Below are positions 1 to 6,863 of a stretch of DNA of 25,589 bases, piece after piece. The notes under the pieces are model-generated. The model had not been told where the DNA came from and searched no databases. It saw only the letters and a list, made by a program, of their open reading frames with translations. The translations under genes were made by a program, and so were the position numbers. How positions within the stretch are numbered: the first letter of the stretch is position 1; each line of letters opens with the position of its first letter. The DNA lies in contig DIFQ01000013.1 in NCBI GenBank assembly GCA_002419215.1, positions 1 through 25,589 of the forward strand, in the 5' to 3' direction. The stretch is from Syntrophaceae bacterium UBA5744. Its GTDB lineage: Bacteria > Desulfobacterota > Syntrophia > Syntrophales > UBA2192.

Positions 1-44
1 ATGTCGTGACACTTGTCATTTAGCCTTTAGCCGTTAGCCGTTCG

Positions 45-476
45 TTAGAACGCCCCTAATTGACAGGCCGATATTTTGATCTTCAGCTTCTCGCAGGCCG
101 AGGATACGCGGATTTTCGCCAGCTTGAAGTCGGCTGCAATCTGAAATACGGCGGCGCAGGGCAGCCGACCGTCGCTCATCGCAGACCGGATGGCCGCTTC
201 CAGGTCTTCGGCGACCGACTCCGCCGGCTGGATGATTCGGCTGACGGGTGAATATCCGAACAGTCCCAGCTGGCACTTGCTGAGGGGGATTTCCAGCAAG
301 TCGATCGCCTGGCCGATTTCAGCCGGGGTCAGGTTGAGTTCACGGGCCGCCTGAAACGCCAGCGGGCAGGTCATCGCCCCGTCGACCTTTTTCTTCTTCA
401 ACGCCTCCGCCACTTCCTTCTTGATGCTCACACCGGGATGCTTCTCGCCGTAGTGTCCTTTGTCTTTTCGTGCCAT
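45..476 (-). CDS. Unknown protein with an internal duplication (CQLG-F motifs)
   Basis: A 143-residue soluble protein whose family I do not recognise. It is two copies of one unit of about 55 residues. The first (about 22-77) runs from VAEALKKKK through CPLAFQAARELNL to KCQLGLFGY. The second (about 88-143) runs from VAEDLEAAI through LPCAAVFQIAADFKL to SACQLGAF. Each unit has a DG-x(2-3)-C segment, an AFQxA-type helix and a closing CQLGxF, so there is a conserved Cys pair per unit. The short helices could form HTH-like folds, but this is only an impression. The ATG has GAAGAGGA just upstream. It lies downstream of, and in the same direction as, the ACT protein and CoA ligase, so it may be the third gene of that operon, although repeat DNA separates them. 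The start codon and reading frame look secure; the function is open. Confidence 0.75.
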   Translation of the reverse strand: MARKDKGHYGEKHPGVSIKKEVAEALKKKKVDGAMTCPLAFQAARELNLTPAEIGQAIDLLEIPLSKCQLGLFGYSPVSRIIQPAESVAEDLEAAIRSAMSDGRLPCAAVFQIAADFKLAKIRVSSACEKLKIKISACQLGAF

Positions 477-496
477 ATCCTCTTCGTTCCGTTTCT

Positions 497-547
497 TTCG
501 TTTATTTAGTCTATTTGGTCTGTTTGGTCACTTGGTCTGTTTCGTCT
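497..547. repeat. Degenerate short-period intergenic repeat, family B, copy 1
   Basis: A low-complexity stretch built from variants of TTTGGTCTG (TATTTGGTCTG, TTTGGTCAC, TTGGTCTGT). Its reverse complement resembles positions 2723-2766: both contain GACGAAACAGAC and an AGACTAAATA word. The stretch lies between the unknown protein and the ACT protein and is noncoding. Confidence 0.6.
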
Positions 548-554
548 TCATGAA

Positions 555-660
555 GGGTATCGGGTTTCGGGTATAGGGTATCGGGAAGGAAGCAGATTTT
601 GTTTATAGAACTTTTCCCGTACCTTCGTCCCCAGACCCGAGCCCCTAAACCCTATACCCT
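555..660. repeat. Inverted degenerate (GGGTATC)n element, family A, copy 1
   Basis: The left arm is a run of GGGTATC / GGGTTTC / GGGTATA words and the right arm a run of CCCTAAA / CCCTATA words. They flank an A+T-rich centre (TTTTGTTTATAGAAC). The element could fold into a long imperfect hairpin. A second copy is at 23542-23645, sharing GGGTATCGGGAAGGAA and a CAGA-TTT-x-TTATA centre. Its right end reaches into the stop codon of the ACT gene. Confidence 0.7.
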
Positions 661-1114
661 AATATTTAACATAGTGAAACGGTTCGACCGAAGAGAGGGC
701 CTCATCGTCGAGCGTCTTGAAGCCCGCCTTCTCGATCAGCTTCTGGGCCTTCGCCGTGTCGTCCACCTCGACGACGAAGATCGCCGTCTTCCAGCTGTCG
801 AGCACGAACCCGTAAGCATTGTTGACGTTGACGTTCTCCTTGAAGAGCATCTGCGTGAGCCTGTCGAGACCGCCCGGCTTGTCCTCGATGATCACGGCGA
901 TGACCTCCTTGGTCGTCACCATCATCCCGTCCTTCTTGATCGCCTTGATGGCTTTCTGGGGGTCGTCGACGATGAGGTTGATGACGCCGAAGGTAGCCGT
1001 CGTGGCGATCGTCGTCGCGCGGATGTTCACCTTTTCCTTGCCCAGGATCCGGGTAAGCCTCGCCAGCTGTCCGGGCTTGTTTTCTGCAAAAACGGAGATC
1101 TGATGCACGATCAT
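659..1114 (-). CDS. Tandem ACT-domain protein
   Basis: About 151 residues forming two consecutive ACT domains. The first starts at QISVFAENKPGQLARLTRIL and the second near VIAVIIEDKPGGLDRLTQML. Both show the ENKPG / EDKPG turn followed by an amphipathic helix that binds amino acids or aromatic ligands in this fold. No catalytic domain is present, so it is a stand-alone sensor or regulator. The ATG at 1114 is chosen over one 36 nt upstream because AGAGAGGTG sits just before it and the ACT fold starts there. It follows the arylacetate-CoA ligase gene on the same strand, an arrangement known in anaerobes that degrade aromatic amino acids. That suggests it senses a substrate or product of the ligase (inference). 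Its TAG stop is contributed by the neighbouring repeat element. Confidence 0.88.
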   Translation of the reverse strand: MIVHQISVFAENKPGQLARLTRILGKEKVNIRATTIATTATFGVINLIVDDPQKAIKAIKKDGMMVTTKEVIAVIIEDKPGGLDRLTQMLFKENVNVNNAYGFVLDSWKTAIFVVEVDDTAKAQKLIEKAGFKTLDDEALSSVEPFHYVKY

Positions 1115-1198
1115 TTTGCACCTCTCTTTAATCGAAGCGCCTGCCGACAATCACGTCTTCCATCAGGCGTTTCTGGTTCAGGTAACGCGCATCCGGTG

Positions 1199-1280
1199 CA
1201 GTCTACAGTCTACAGTCAACAGCCTACAGTCCTTTCATCCCTTGCCGGAGCCTGAAGCCTGTCGCCTGGAGCCTGCCGTG
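1199..1280. repeat. Degenerate short-period repeats between the ligase and ACT genes
   Basis: Two adjoining patches. Positions 1199-1232 are four imperfect units of CAGTCTA (CAGTCTA, CAGTCTA, CAGTCAA, CAGCCTA). Positions 1242-1280 are imperfect units of GAGCCTG (GAGCCTG, AAGCCTG, TCGCCTG, GAGCCTG). Both have a period of about 7-8 nt and fill most of the gap between the two genes. Confidence 0.6.
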
Positions 1281-1287
1281 CAGCGGT

Positions 1288-2586
1288 TCAGTCTTTCCGG
1301 TTGTCGATGACCCTGACGGCCTTCCCTTCCGACTTGGGCAGGCTCCCCGGCTCGACGAGTTCGACCTTCGGGGTGATCAGGATGTCGCCCTTGAGCTCTT
1401 CCGTGATTCGGCGCTGCAGGCGCTGCAGCTTCAGCAGATCGCCGTCGAAAAATTCACTGGCGACCTCGACCTTCACGATCATCTCGTCGTTGAATCCCTT
1501 GCGCTCCAGGATGATCTGGAAGTTGGTTCCCACGCCGGGGACGTCCATGAGCTTCTTCTCGATCTGGATCGGGAAGATGTTGACCCCCTTGAGGATCATC
1601 ATGTCGTCGGTGCGGCCCTTGAACCGCTCGATGCGCCGGTGGGTCCTGCCGCACTCGCAGGGCCCCGGGATGATCCGCGTGAGGTCCTTTGTGCGGTAGC
1701 GGATGATCGGCATCCCCTCGCGCAAAAGCGTCGTCATGACGAGCTCGCCCTCTTCGCCGTCCGGGACGGGCTTCAGGGTCTTCGGGTCGATGATCTCGAC
1801 GAGAAAACTGTCTTCCCAGATGTGCAGGCCGTTCTGGCAGGGGCACTCGAAGGCCACCCCCGGCCCGTTCATCTCGGAGAGACCGTAGGAATTGAATGCC
1901 TTCCAGCCGTAGAATTCCTCGATTTTCTTCCTGGTTTTTTCCGTATGCGGCTCGGCGCCTACAAAGGCGATCCGCACCTTCGTGTCCTTCCGGGGGTCGA
2001 CCTTGAGCTCCTCGAAAACGGAATAGAGATGCAGGGCGTAGCTCGGGATGATGTGGATGACCGTGGTCTCGAAATCCTGCATGAGCTGGATCTGGCGCTT
2101 GCTGTTTCCGGCGCCGGCCGGGATCACCAGGCAGCCGATCTTCTCGGCCCCGTAGTGGAAGCCCAGGCCCCCGGTAAACATGCCGTAGGTCATCATGTTC
2201 TGAAAGACGTCGGACTTCCTCACGCCCGTCATGTACATGCAGCGCGCCACGAGGTTCGTCCAGAAATTCAGGTCGTTTGCCGTGTGGAATATAACCGTTG
2301 CCCTGCCCGTCGTGCCCGACGAGGAGTGCATGCGAACGAGCTCCTCCCTCGGCACGGCCAAAAACCCGTAGGGCCAGTTTTCCCGGAGGTCGTCCTTCGT
2401 CGTCAGGGGAAGATTGGGCACATCGGCCAGTGATTTGAACTCATCGGGGTTGAACCCCTTCTCCCTGTATACCTTGCCGTAGTGATAGGAACTCGCGGCC
2501 TTCTTGAGGGTTGCTTTCAGCCGCTCGACCTGGATCGCCTCCAGCTTCTCCCGCGGCATGGTCTCAACGTCTTTTTCCCAGTACAT
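1288..2586 (-). CDS. paaK: Phenylacetate(arylacetate)-CoA ligase
   Basis: A 432-residue AMP-forming ligase that activates phenylacetate or a related aryl acid with ATP and CoA. The adenylate-forming motif SSSGTTGR is at residues 88-95. The family motif YGLSE, followed by GPGVAFEC, is in the middle of the protein, as is the hinge-region segment IRYRTKDLTRI. The C-terminal lid contains RTDDMMILKGVNIFPIQIE. The length fits PaaK proteins. The frame is open 66 nt further upstream, but the ATG at 2586 gives the usual N-terminus MYWEKDVETM and has GGAGG upstream, so it is preferred. It is followed by the tandem-ACT gene and is divergent from the alcohol dehydrogenase. The exact aryl substrate (phenylacetate, indoleacetate or 4-hydroxyphenylacetate) cannot be read from the sequence. 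Confidence 0.93.
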   Translation of the reverse strand: MYWEKDVETMPREKLEAIQVERLKATLKKAASSYHYGKVYREKGFNPDEFKSLADVPNLPLTTKDDLRENWPYGFLAVPREELVRMHSSSGTTGRATVIFHTANDLNFWTNLVARCMYMTGVRKSDVFQNMMTYGMFTGGLGFHYGAEKIGCLVIPAGAGNSKRQIQLMQDFETTVIHIIPSYALHLYSVFEELKVDPRKDTKVRIAFVGAEPHTEKTRKKIEEFYGWKAFNSYGLSEMNGPGVAFECPCQNGLHIWEDSFLVEIIDPKTLKPVPDGEEGELVMTTLLREGMPIIRYRTKDLTRIIPGPCECGRTHRRIERFKGRTDDMMILKGVNIFPIQIEKKLMDVPGVGTNFQIILERKGFNDEMIVKVEVASEFFDGDLLKLQRLQRRITEELKGDILITPKVELVEPGSLPKSEGKAVRVIDNRKD

Positions 2587-2782
2587 GACTCCGAATCCTC
2601 CGTGGCTGATGGATGCGGTTTTACCCCTCCCGGGGAATTTTATCAAGTTCATTCTGCGGCAATCCGGACTTGTTGAAAGGCAAAGCGCCCCGCACTATAC
2701 TTCCACGAACAGACAATTCTTTTTGACGAAACAGACGAAACAGACTAAATAGACCAGACAGACCACATGCCGGAGGCACACC
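2587..2782. promoter_or_regulatory. Divergent intergenic region with family B repeat, copy 2
   Basis: This gap must carry the promoters of the ligase operon (minus) and the alcohol dehydrogenase (plus). Positions 2723-2766 are built of CAGAC-type words (GACGAAACAGAC repeated, then ACTAAATAGACCAGACAGACC), inversely related to 497-547. Within this stretch TTGACG (2723-2728) and TAAATA (2746-2751) are 17 nt apart. The second box is a poor match, so the promoter call is weak. Confidence 0.35.
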
Positions 2783-3949
2783 ATGCAGAATTTCATTTTT
2801 GAAAACCCCACGAAGATCATCTTCGGAAAGGGGTCCATCGCCAGGATCGGCACCGAAGTCAAGCGCTTCGGAGGCCGCGTGCTCATGGTCTACGGGATGG
2901 GAAGCGTCCGGACTAGCGGCGTCTATGAGCAGGTCCTGAATTCCCTCAAGGAGGCCGGGGTGGACATCGTGGAGCTTCCGGGCGTCAAATCCAACCCCCT
3001 TCTGTCCAAGGCCAGGGAAGGCATCGAACTGGCCCGGTCCAGGAAGGTCGACGTGGTTCTCGCCGTGGGCGGCGGGAGCGTCATCGACACGGCCAAGACG
3101 ATCGCCGCCGGTGCCAGGGCCGATCACGACCCCTGGGAGTTCTTCGTCTACACGAAACTCGTCAAGGAGGCCCTGCCCGTCCTCGTTGTCCTCACGCTCT
3201 CGGCCAGCGCCTCGGAGATGAACGCCGCGGCCGTCATCACGAAGGACGAGACATGCCAGAAGTTCAGCGTGCGCAGCCCCCTGATCCAGCCCAAGACGTC
3301 CATCCTCGACCCGGAGGTCCTCTTTACGCTTTCGCCGTCCTACACGGCCTACAGCGCCGTCGACATCATCACGCACATGCTCGAGGGGTACTTCACCAAC
3401 TCGGAGACGGGCGAGAGCCCCCTGCAGGACCGGATGATCTACGCCTTCATGCGCACGCTCATGGAGGCCACCGAGAAGTCGCTGGCAAACCCGAAGGACT
3501 ACGACGCGCGGGCAAATTTCATGTGGTCGGGCACCCTGGCCTTCAACGGCCTGACGACGGCAGGCATGGGCGTCGTGGGATTCCCCGTGCACATGATCGA
3601 GCACTCGCTGTCGGCCCTCTATGACATCGCCCACGGCGCGGGCCTGTCCATCATGCTGCCCGGCTGGATGGCATGGTCCGCGAAAAAGAACCCGGCGCGA
3701 TTCGCACGGCTGGCAAGGGAATTTTTCCAGGTTGCCGAGGCAGACGACACGAAGGCCGCCGCGGCGGGTATCGCAAAACTGAAAAACTGGTTCAGCGCAC
3801 TGAAGAGCCCCGTGTCCCTCAAGGAAGGGGGCATCCCCGAGGGCGATATCGAGAAAATTGCCGACAACGCCGTCGAACTGGCCCGGACGTGGAAGCTGAA
3901 GGACTACACGAAAGAAGTCATCATCGAGGTCCTGAACCACTGCCGATAG
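2783..3949 (+). CDS. Iron-containing alcohol dehydrogenase
   Basis: A 388-residue group III (iron-type) alcohol dehydrogenase, expected to interconvert an alcohol and aldehyde with NAD(P)H in the cytoplasm. The nucleotide-binding motif GGGSVIDTAK is at residues 96-105. The metal ligands expected from the family are visible: Asp194 and His198 in VDIITHMLEGY, then His270 and His284 in a segment ending DIAHG. The opening FENPTKIIFGKG and the overall pattern resemble butanol dehydrogenase/YqhD-like members rather than FucO, so aldehyde detoxification or butanol-type activity is possible. The ATG has CCGGAGG upstream. It is divergent from the ligase and is followed by the RAYT/REP insertion, which probably separates it from mobA. 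The substrate is not determinable. Confidence 0.92.
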   Translation: MQNFIFENPTKIIFGKGSIARIGTEVKRFGGRVLMVYGMGSVRTSGVYEQVLNSLKEAGVDIVELPGVKSNPLLSKAREGIELARSRKVDVVLAVGGGSVIDTAKTIAAGARADHDPWEFFVYTKLVKEALPVLVVLTLSASASEMNAAAVITKDETCQKFSVRSPLIQPKTSILDPEVLFTLSPSYTAYSAVDIITHMLEGYFTNSETGESPLQDRMIYAFMRTLMEATEKSLANPKDYDARANFMWSGTLAFNGLTTAGMGVVGFPVHMIEHSLSALYDIAHGAGLSIMLPGWMAWSAKKNPARFARLAREFFQVAEADDTKAAAAGIAKLKNWFSALKSPVSLKEGGIPEGDIEKIADNAVELARTWKLKDYTKEVIIEVLNHCR

Positions 3950-3963
3950 ATCACATTAAGGTA

Positions 3964-4027
3964 GGTCCGTTCGGGGAGCGGACCCTACGGAGCGGACTCA
4001 GCGTAGGGACCGTTCCCCGAACGGACC
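3964..4027. repeat. REP-like palindrome, left of the RAYT gene
   Basis: The left arm (3964-3989) reads GGTCCGTTCGGGGAGCGG and then ACCCTACG. The right arm (4002-4027) is its reverse complement with two mismatches. The 12-nt centre is GAGCGGACTCAG. Each arm is itself a small hairpin (CCGTTCGGGGAGCGG). The same family recurs at 4517-4603. Confidence 0.8.
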
Positions 4028-4032
4028 GAAAT

Positions 4033-4506
4033 ATGATGTCTCGAAAACAGATCCACCTTAAAAACTTCGATTACAGGGGCAGCTCAACCATCTATTACCT
4101 CACGTTATGCGCCTATAACGGGAAAAAGCTTTTCCTGCACAACGGTGTTGCAAAAGTAATTATTGACGAACTGGGATTCCGAGGGCGGGTGTCGGAAGAG
4201 ATCAGGTTATATTGTTACTGCTTGATGCCGGATCACTTGCATCTTCTGATGTCACTGTCCGAAAACTATCAAAAAAGCCTGCAGAATTGGGTTGCCGCAT
4301 TCAAGCGATATAATGCCAGGGCGGCGAATCTTCTATACGGGGTTTCACCACTTTGGCAAAAGAATTTCTACGAGCATGTCGTGCGGACGGATGAATCCCT
4401 TCCTAGAATAACCGAATACATCTTGAATAATCCTGTCAGAAAAGGGTTCGTTTCGAAATGGCAGGATTACCCTCACAGCGGAATGGGTGATTCTTTTCCG
4501 GTGTAA
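4033..4506 (+). CDS. REP-associated tyrosine transposase (Y1 HUH superfamily)
   Basis: A 157-residue single-domain HUH nuclease of the REP-associated (RAYT, TnpA_REP) type, which nicks single-stranded DNA at REP hairpins. The HUH motif HLH is at residues 68-70 within CLMPDHLHLLM. The catalytic tyrosine is probably Tyr113 in FYEHVVR. ITEYILNNPVRKGFV near the end is typical of RAYTs. Two ATG codons are adjacent at 4033 and 4036; no good ribosome-binding site is seen, and the frame is open far upstream only as a shadow of the dehydrogenase. The gene is visibly more A+T-rich than its neighbours, which suggests horizontal origin. It appears intact and may be active. Confidence 0.88.
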   Translation: MMSRKQIHLKNFDYRGSSTIYYLTLCAYNGKKLFLHNGVAKVIIDELGFRGRVSEEIRLYCYCLMPDHLHLLMSLSENYQKSLQNWVAAFKRYNARAANLLYGVSPLWQKNFYEHVVRTDESLPRITEYILNNPVRKGFVSKWQDYPHSGMGDSFPV

Positions 4507-4516
4507 TTAATAGGGT

Positions 4517-4603
4517 GGTCCGTTCGGGGAACGGACCCTACGGAGCGGACCCCACGGGGGCGGATCTGCGGATCTTACGTAGGGACCGTTCCCCGAACGG
4601 TCC
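4517..4603. repeat. REP-like palindrome, right of the RAYT gene
   Basis: The left arm (4517-4542) begins GGTCCGTTCGGGGAACGG. The right arm (4578-4603) begins CGTAGGGACCGTTCCCCG. They are inverted relative to each other around a longer centre than in the left-hand repeat (35 against 12 nt), mostly extra GCGGA/CGGATC words. It belongs to the same family as 3964-4027. Confidence 0.8.
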
Positions 4604-4641
4604 GGACATAAAACAACAGCAAAAGACAACGGTCAAGAGAC

Positions 4642-5217
4642 ATGACGGGAATTATTTTAGCCGGCGGCCGCGCCAACCGCATGGGCGGCATCAACAAGGC
4701 CTTCATCGAGGTCGGGGGCGAGCGCCTCATCGACCGGACGATGAGGGTCTACAGGGCCCTCTTCGGGGAGATCATCATCTCCACCAACTCCCCGCTGGAT
4801 TACCTGGGATTTGATGCCCGGCTTGTTACCGACATCTACAGGGGAAAGGGGCCCCTGGGGGGCATCCACGCGGGGCTCCTCCACGCCGGCGGCGAGCACG
4901 CCTTTGTCTCGGCATGCGACATGCCCTGTCTGAGCGAGGCGTTCATTCGCTACATGATTGAGCAGGCTGCCGGTTACGACCTGGTGGTGCCCGTCACGGA
5001 CAACGGCTTTGAATCGCTGCATGCCATCTATTCCCGCAAGTGCCTCCCCGTCATCGAATCGCAGATCGAGAGAGGCGAGTTGAAGGTTTCCCATCTGTTC
5101 AAGAAGTTCAAGACCCGCGAGATCCCCGTCGACGAGATCCGCCGCGTCGACCCCGAAGGCAAGCTCTTCGCCAACCTCAACCGCCCCGACGACCTGAACC
5201 GGATCATCCGTCCCTGA
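4642..5217 (+). CDS. mobA: Molybdenum cofactor guanylyltransferase
   Basis: A 191-residue cytoplasmic enzyme that transfers GMP from GTP to molybdopterin to form the guanine-dinucleotide cofactor used by formate dehydrogenases and other oxidoreductases. The nucleotide-binding signature LAGGRANRMGGINK is at residues 6-19. GKGPLGGIHAGL and SACDMPCL follow in the order expected for MobA, including the metal-binding Asp of the CDMP motif. The length matches the family. The start is the first ATG after the REP repeat, with only a weak AAGAGA ahead of it, so the repeat insertion may have replaced the original upstream region. No molybdoenzyme is encoded in the window, so its client enzyme lies elsewhere. 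Confidence 0.93.
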   Translation: MTGIILAGGRANRMGGINKAFIEVGGERLIDRTMRVYRALFGEIIISTNSPLDYLGFDARLVTDIYRGKGPLGGIHAGLLHAGGEHAFVSACDMPCLSEAFIRYMIEQAAGYDLVVPVTDNGFESLHAIYSRKCLPVIESQIERGELKVSHLFKKFKTREIPVDEIRRVDPEGKLFANLNRPDDLNRIIRP

Positions 5218-5537
5218 CACTTGACACATGTTTGCTGTCTGTTATCTGTTGTCGGCTGTCGGCTGCAGGCTGTTGGCGCTTTTCCTCCCAAATCCCCCTT
5301 ATCAACGAATTCACTAATTAACTAGTTACTGCTGCATGGCAGCCGACCGACCCATTTTTCCATCACTCTAATTTTCCAATATTCCTTTCATTTCACGTTC
5401 CTATTTTCCATTTGACAATTCCCTTGAATTCCGATAATCGTTGCGCGATTTTGCGTTTCCGGACAGAGAGGCGCAAATCAACGTTTTCCACGCATTCCTA
5501 TTGCTGCGCGATCCACGTCTAAGGAGGGAGGGTTCAG
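5218..5537. other. 320-nt gene-free gap between mobA and the MFS carrier
   Basis: No ORF here looks real. Positions 5234-5276 are a degenerate run of CTGTCGG / CTGTTAT / CTGCAGG words with a 7-8-nt period. Positions 5355-5411 are loosely repetitive TTTTCCA words (TTTTTCCATC, TTTTCCAATA, TTTTCCATTT). A candidate promoter for the MFS gene lies near the end. Confidence 0.5.
5412..5438 (+). promoter_or_regulatory. Candidate sigma-70 promoter for the MFS carrier
   Basis: A perfect TTGACA (5412-5417) is followed after 15 nt by GATAAT (5433-5438), about 100 nt before the MFS start. The spacer is short; reading TAATCG as the -10 box gives 17 nt but a poorer match. Confidence 0.4.
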
Positions 5538-6770
5538 ATGAGCGAGGAGAAATTATTTGGAATGCCGGCCGAGAAAGGCCGGTGGATGTTCGTCGTACTG
5601 GGATTCATCATCAACATCTGTCTCGGAAGCGTTTACGCCTACAGCGTCTTCAGGGGCCCCGTCTCAAAACTTCTGAACATGAGCGCCACCGAGGCAGGTA
5701 TGCCCTTCATGGTCTTCCTGGCCCTGTTCGCCATCATGGTGTTTTTCGGCGGCCTGCTTCTTGCCAAGCTCGGCCCCAAGATGCTCGGCTGGCTCGGCGG
5801 GGTTGTCGTCGGTGTGGGTTGGATCCTTGCGAGCTTCTCCACGAGCGGCACGATGCTGACGATCACCTACGGGTTGATCGGCGGCGGCGGCGTGGGTCTC
5901 GCCTACGGCGTTCCGCTGGCTGTCGCGGGCAGATGGTTCCCCGACAAGCGTGGTCTCGCCCTGGGCCTCACCCTGGCCGGCTTCGGCGGCTCGCCCTTCG
6001 TCTCGGCCAACGTGGCGGCGGCCCTGATCAAGGCCGTGGGCCCCATGACAACCTTCTTCTACATGGGTGTCGCCTTCCTGGTCATCATTCTCGTGTGCTT
6101 CATCCCCTACAGGTTCCCCAAGGACGGCTGGCTCCCCGCAGGATGGAAGCCGCCCGCAGCGGCCGCTGCCAGCGCCGTCGACCTCAACATGGGCGAGATG
6201 GCCAAGACCTCCACGTTCATGGGGCTTTTCCTGTGCTACATCATCGGCTCCCTCGCGGGCCTCATGGCCATCGGGATCTCCGCCTCCGTCGCCCAGGAGA
6301 TCATCAAGATCGACGCGGCCACGGCAGCCACCCTTGTCGGTGTCTTCGCCATCTTCAACGGTGTCGGGCGGCCGATTTTCGGCGTGCTCACGGACAAGCT
6401 CTCTCCCAAAATGGCGGCGCTCATCTCCTTCGTGCTCATCCTGGTCTGCTCGCTGGGCATGCTGATGGCGGGCCCCGGAAGCGTGATGCTCTACACGCTG
6501 TGCTTCATCGGCTTCTGGCTCGTGCTCGGCGGGTGGCTGGCCATCGCACCGACGGCGACGACGATCTTCTTCGGCGTAAAAAATTACGCCAAGAACTACG
6601 GCCTCGTGTTCTTTGCCTACGGCCTCGGCGCCATCCTGGGCGGCGTCATCGCGGGACAGGCGAAGGACACCTTCGGGTCCTTCACCTTCGCCTTCTACCC
6701 CACGGCGGGCCTGGCCGTCCTCGGCATCCTGATCGCCCTGGCGATGCTCAAGCCGGTTAAGAAGGCCTAG
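5538..6770 (+). CDS. MFS transporter, oxalate/formate antiporter (OFA) family
   Basis: A 410-residue integral membrane carrier with about 12 hydrophobic segments and a cytoplasmic linker near residues 190-225 (PAGWKPPAAAAAS). N-terminal NICLGSVYAYSVFRGP is typical of OxlT-like OFA members, as are YGVPLAVAGRWFPDKRGLALG and the glycine-rich helix GLIGGGGVGLAYG. It probably exchanges or takes up a small carboxylate such as oxalate, formate or lactate across the inner membrane, but the substrate cannot be fixed from sequence. The start has a strong AAGGAGGGAGG site. The gene stands alone, with its own upstream gap and a hairpin terminator immediately downstream. Confidence 0.88.
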   Translation: MSEEKLFGMPAEKGRWMFVVLGFIINICLGSVYAYSVFRGPVSKLLNMSATEAGMPFMVFLALFAIMVFFGGLLLAKLGPKMLGWLGGVVVGVGWILASFSTSGTMLTITYGLIGGGGVGLAYGVPLAVAGRWFPDKRGLALGLTLAGFGGSPFVSANVAAALIKAVGPMTTFFYMGVAFLVIILVCFIPYRFPKDGWLPAGWKPPAAAAASAVDLNMGEMAKTSTFMGLFLCYIIGSLAGLMAIGISASVAQEIIKIDAATAATLVGVFAIFNGVGRPIFGVLTDKLSPKMAALISFVLILVCSLGMLMAGPGSVMLYTLCFIGFWLVLGGWLAIAPTATTIFFGVKNYAKNYGLVFFAYGLGAILGGVIAGQAKDTFGSFTFAFYPTAGLAVLGILIALAMLKPVKKA

Positions 6771-6800
6771 CACTCCACACCCGAAGTCTGCATGAAAGAG

Positions 6801-6834
6801 AAAGAGCGCCGGTCGTCAGGACCGGCGCTCTTTT
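6801..6834. terminator. Rho-independent terminator, probably bidirectional
   Basis: A perfect 14-bp stem, AAAGAGCGCCGGTC (6801-6814) pairing with 6820-6833, has a 5-nt loop GTCAG and ends in TTTT on the plus strand. It sits between the convergent MFS gene and the last gene of the RiPP locus, so it may serve both. The minus-strand T tract is less clean. Confidence 0.85.
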
Positions 6835-6857
6835 AAAAAAGGGACTGTCCCCTTTTT
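6835..6857. repeat. Palindromic GGGACTGTCCCC repeat, copy 1
   Basis: The core GGGACTGTCCCC is flanked by A6 on the left and T5 on the right, an inverted repeat just past the stop codon of the nucleotidyltransferase gene. A near-identical copy is at 11813-11834 inside the third scmC-like gene. A related AAAAAGG/CCTTTTT hairpin is at 11167-11186. Confidence 0.65.
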
Positions 6858-6863
6858 CCTCCT

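Larger units (their letters stand above)
3964..4603. mobile_element. RAYT (REP-associated transposase) unit with flanking REP-like palindromes
   Basis: A single transposase gene lies between two palindromic blocks of the same family. Each block contains a GGTCCGTTCGGGGA arm and its inverted partner with CCCTACG/CGTAGGG steps. This is the genomic layout of REP-associated tyrosine (Y1 HUH) transposases. The unit is inserted between the alcohol dehydrogenase and mobA, with no sign of gene disruption. Confidence 0.8.

Noticed and set aside
2621..3940. Long antisense frame over the alcohol dehydrogenase
   Set aside because: Its composition is that of a shadow frame and it lacks any recognisable motif, whereas the sense frame is a complete dehydrogenase.
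3961..4611. Palindromes around the RAYT gene as a CRISPR array or integron site
   Set aside because: There are only two blocks, each an inverted rather than a direct repeat, without regular spacers, and a Y1 transposase sits between them.
5441..6760. Long open frame of 439 codons overlapping the MFS gene in another frame
   Set aside because: It is Arg/Gly-rich nonsense typical of the alternative frames of G+C-rich genes, with no domain; the MFS frame has clear helices and a strong ribosome-binding site.
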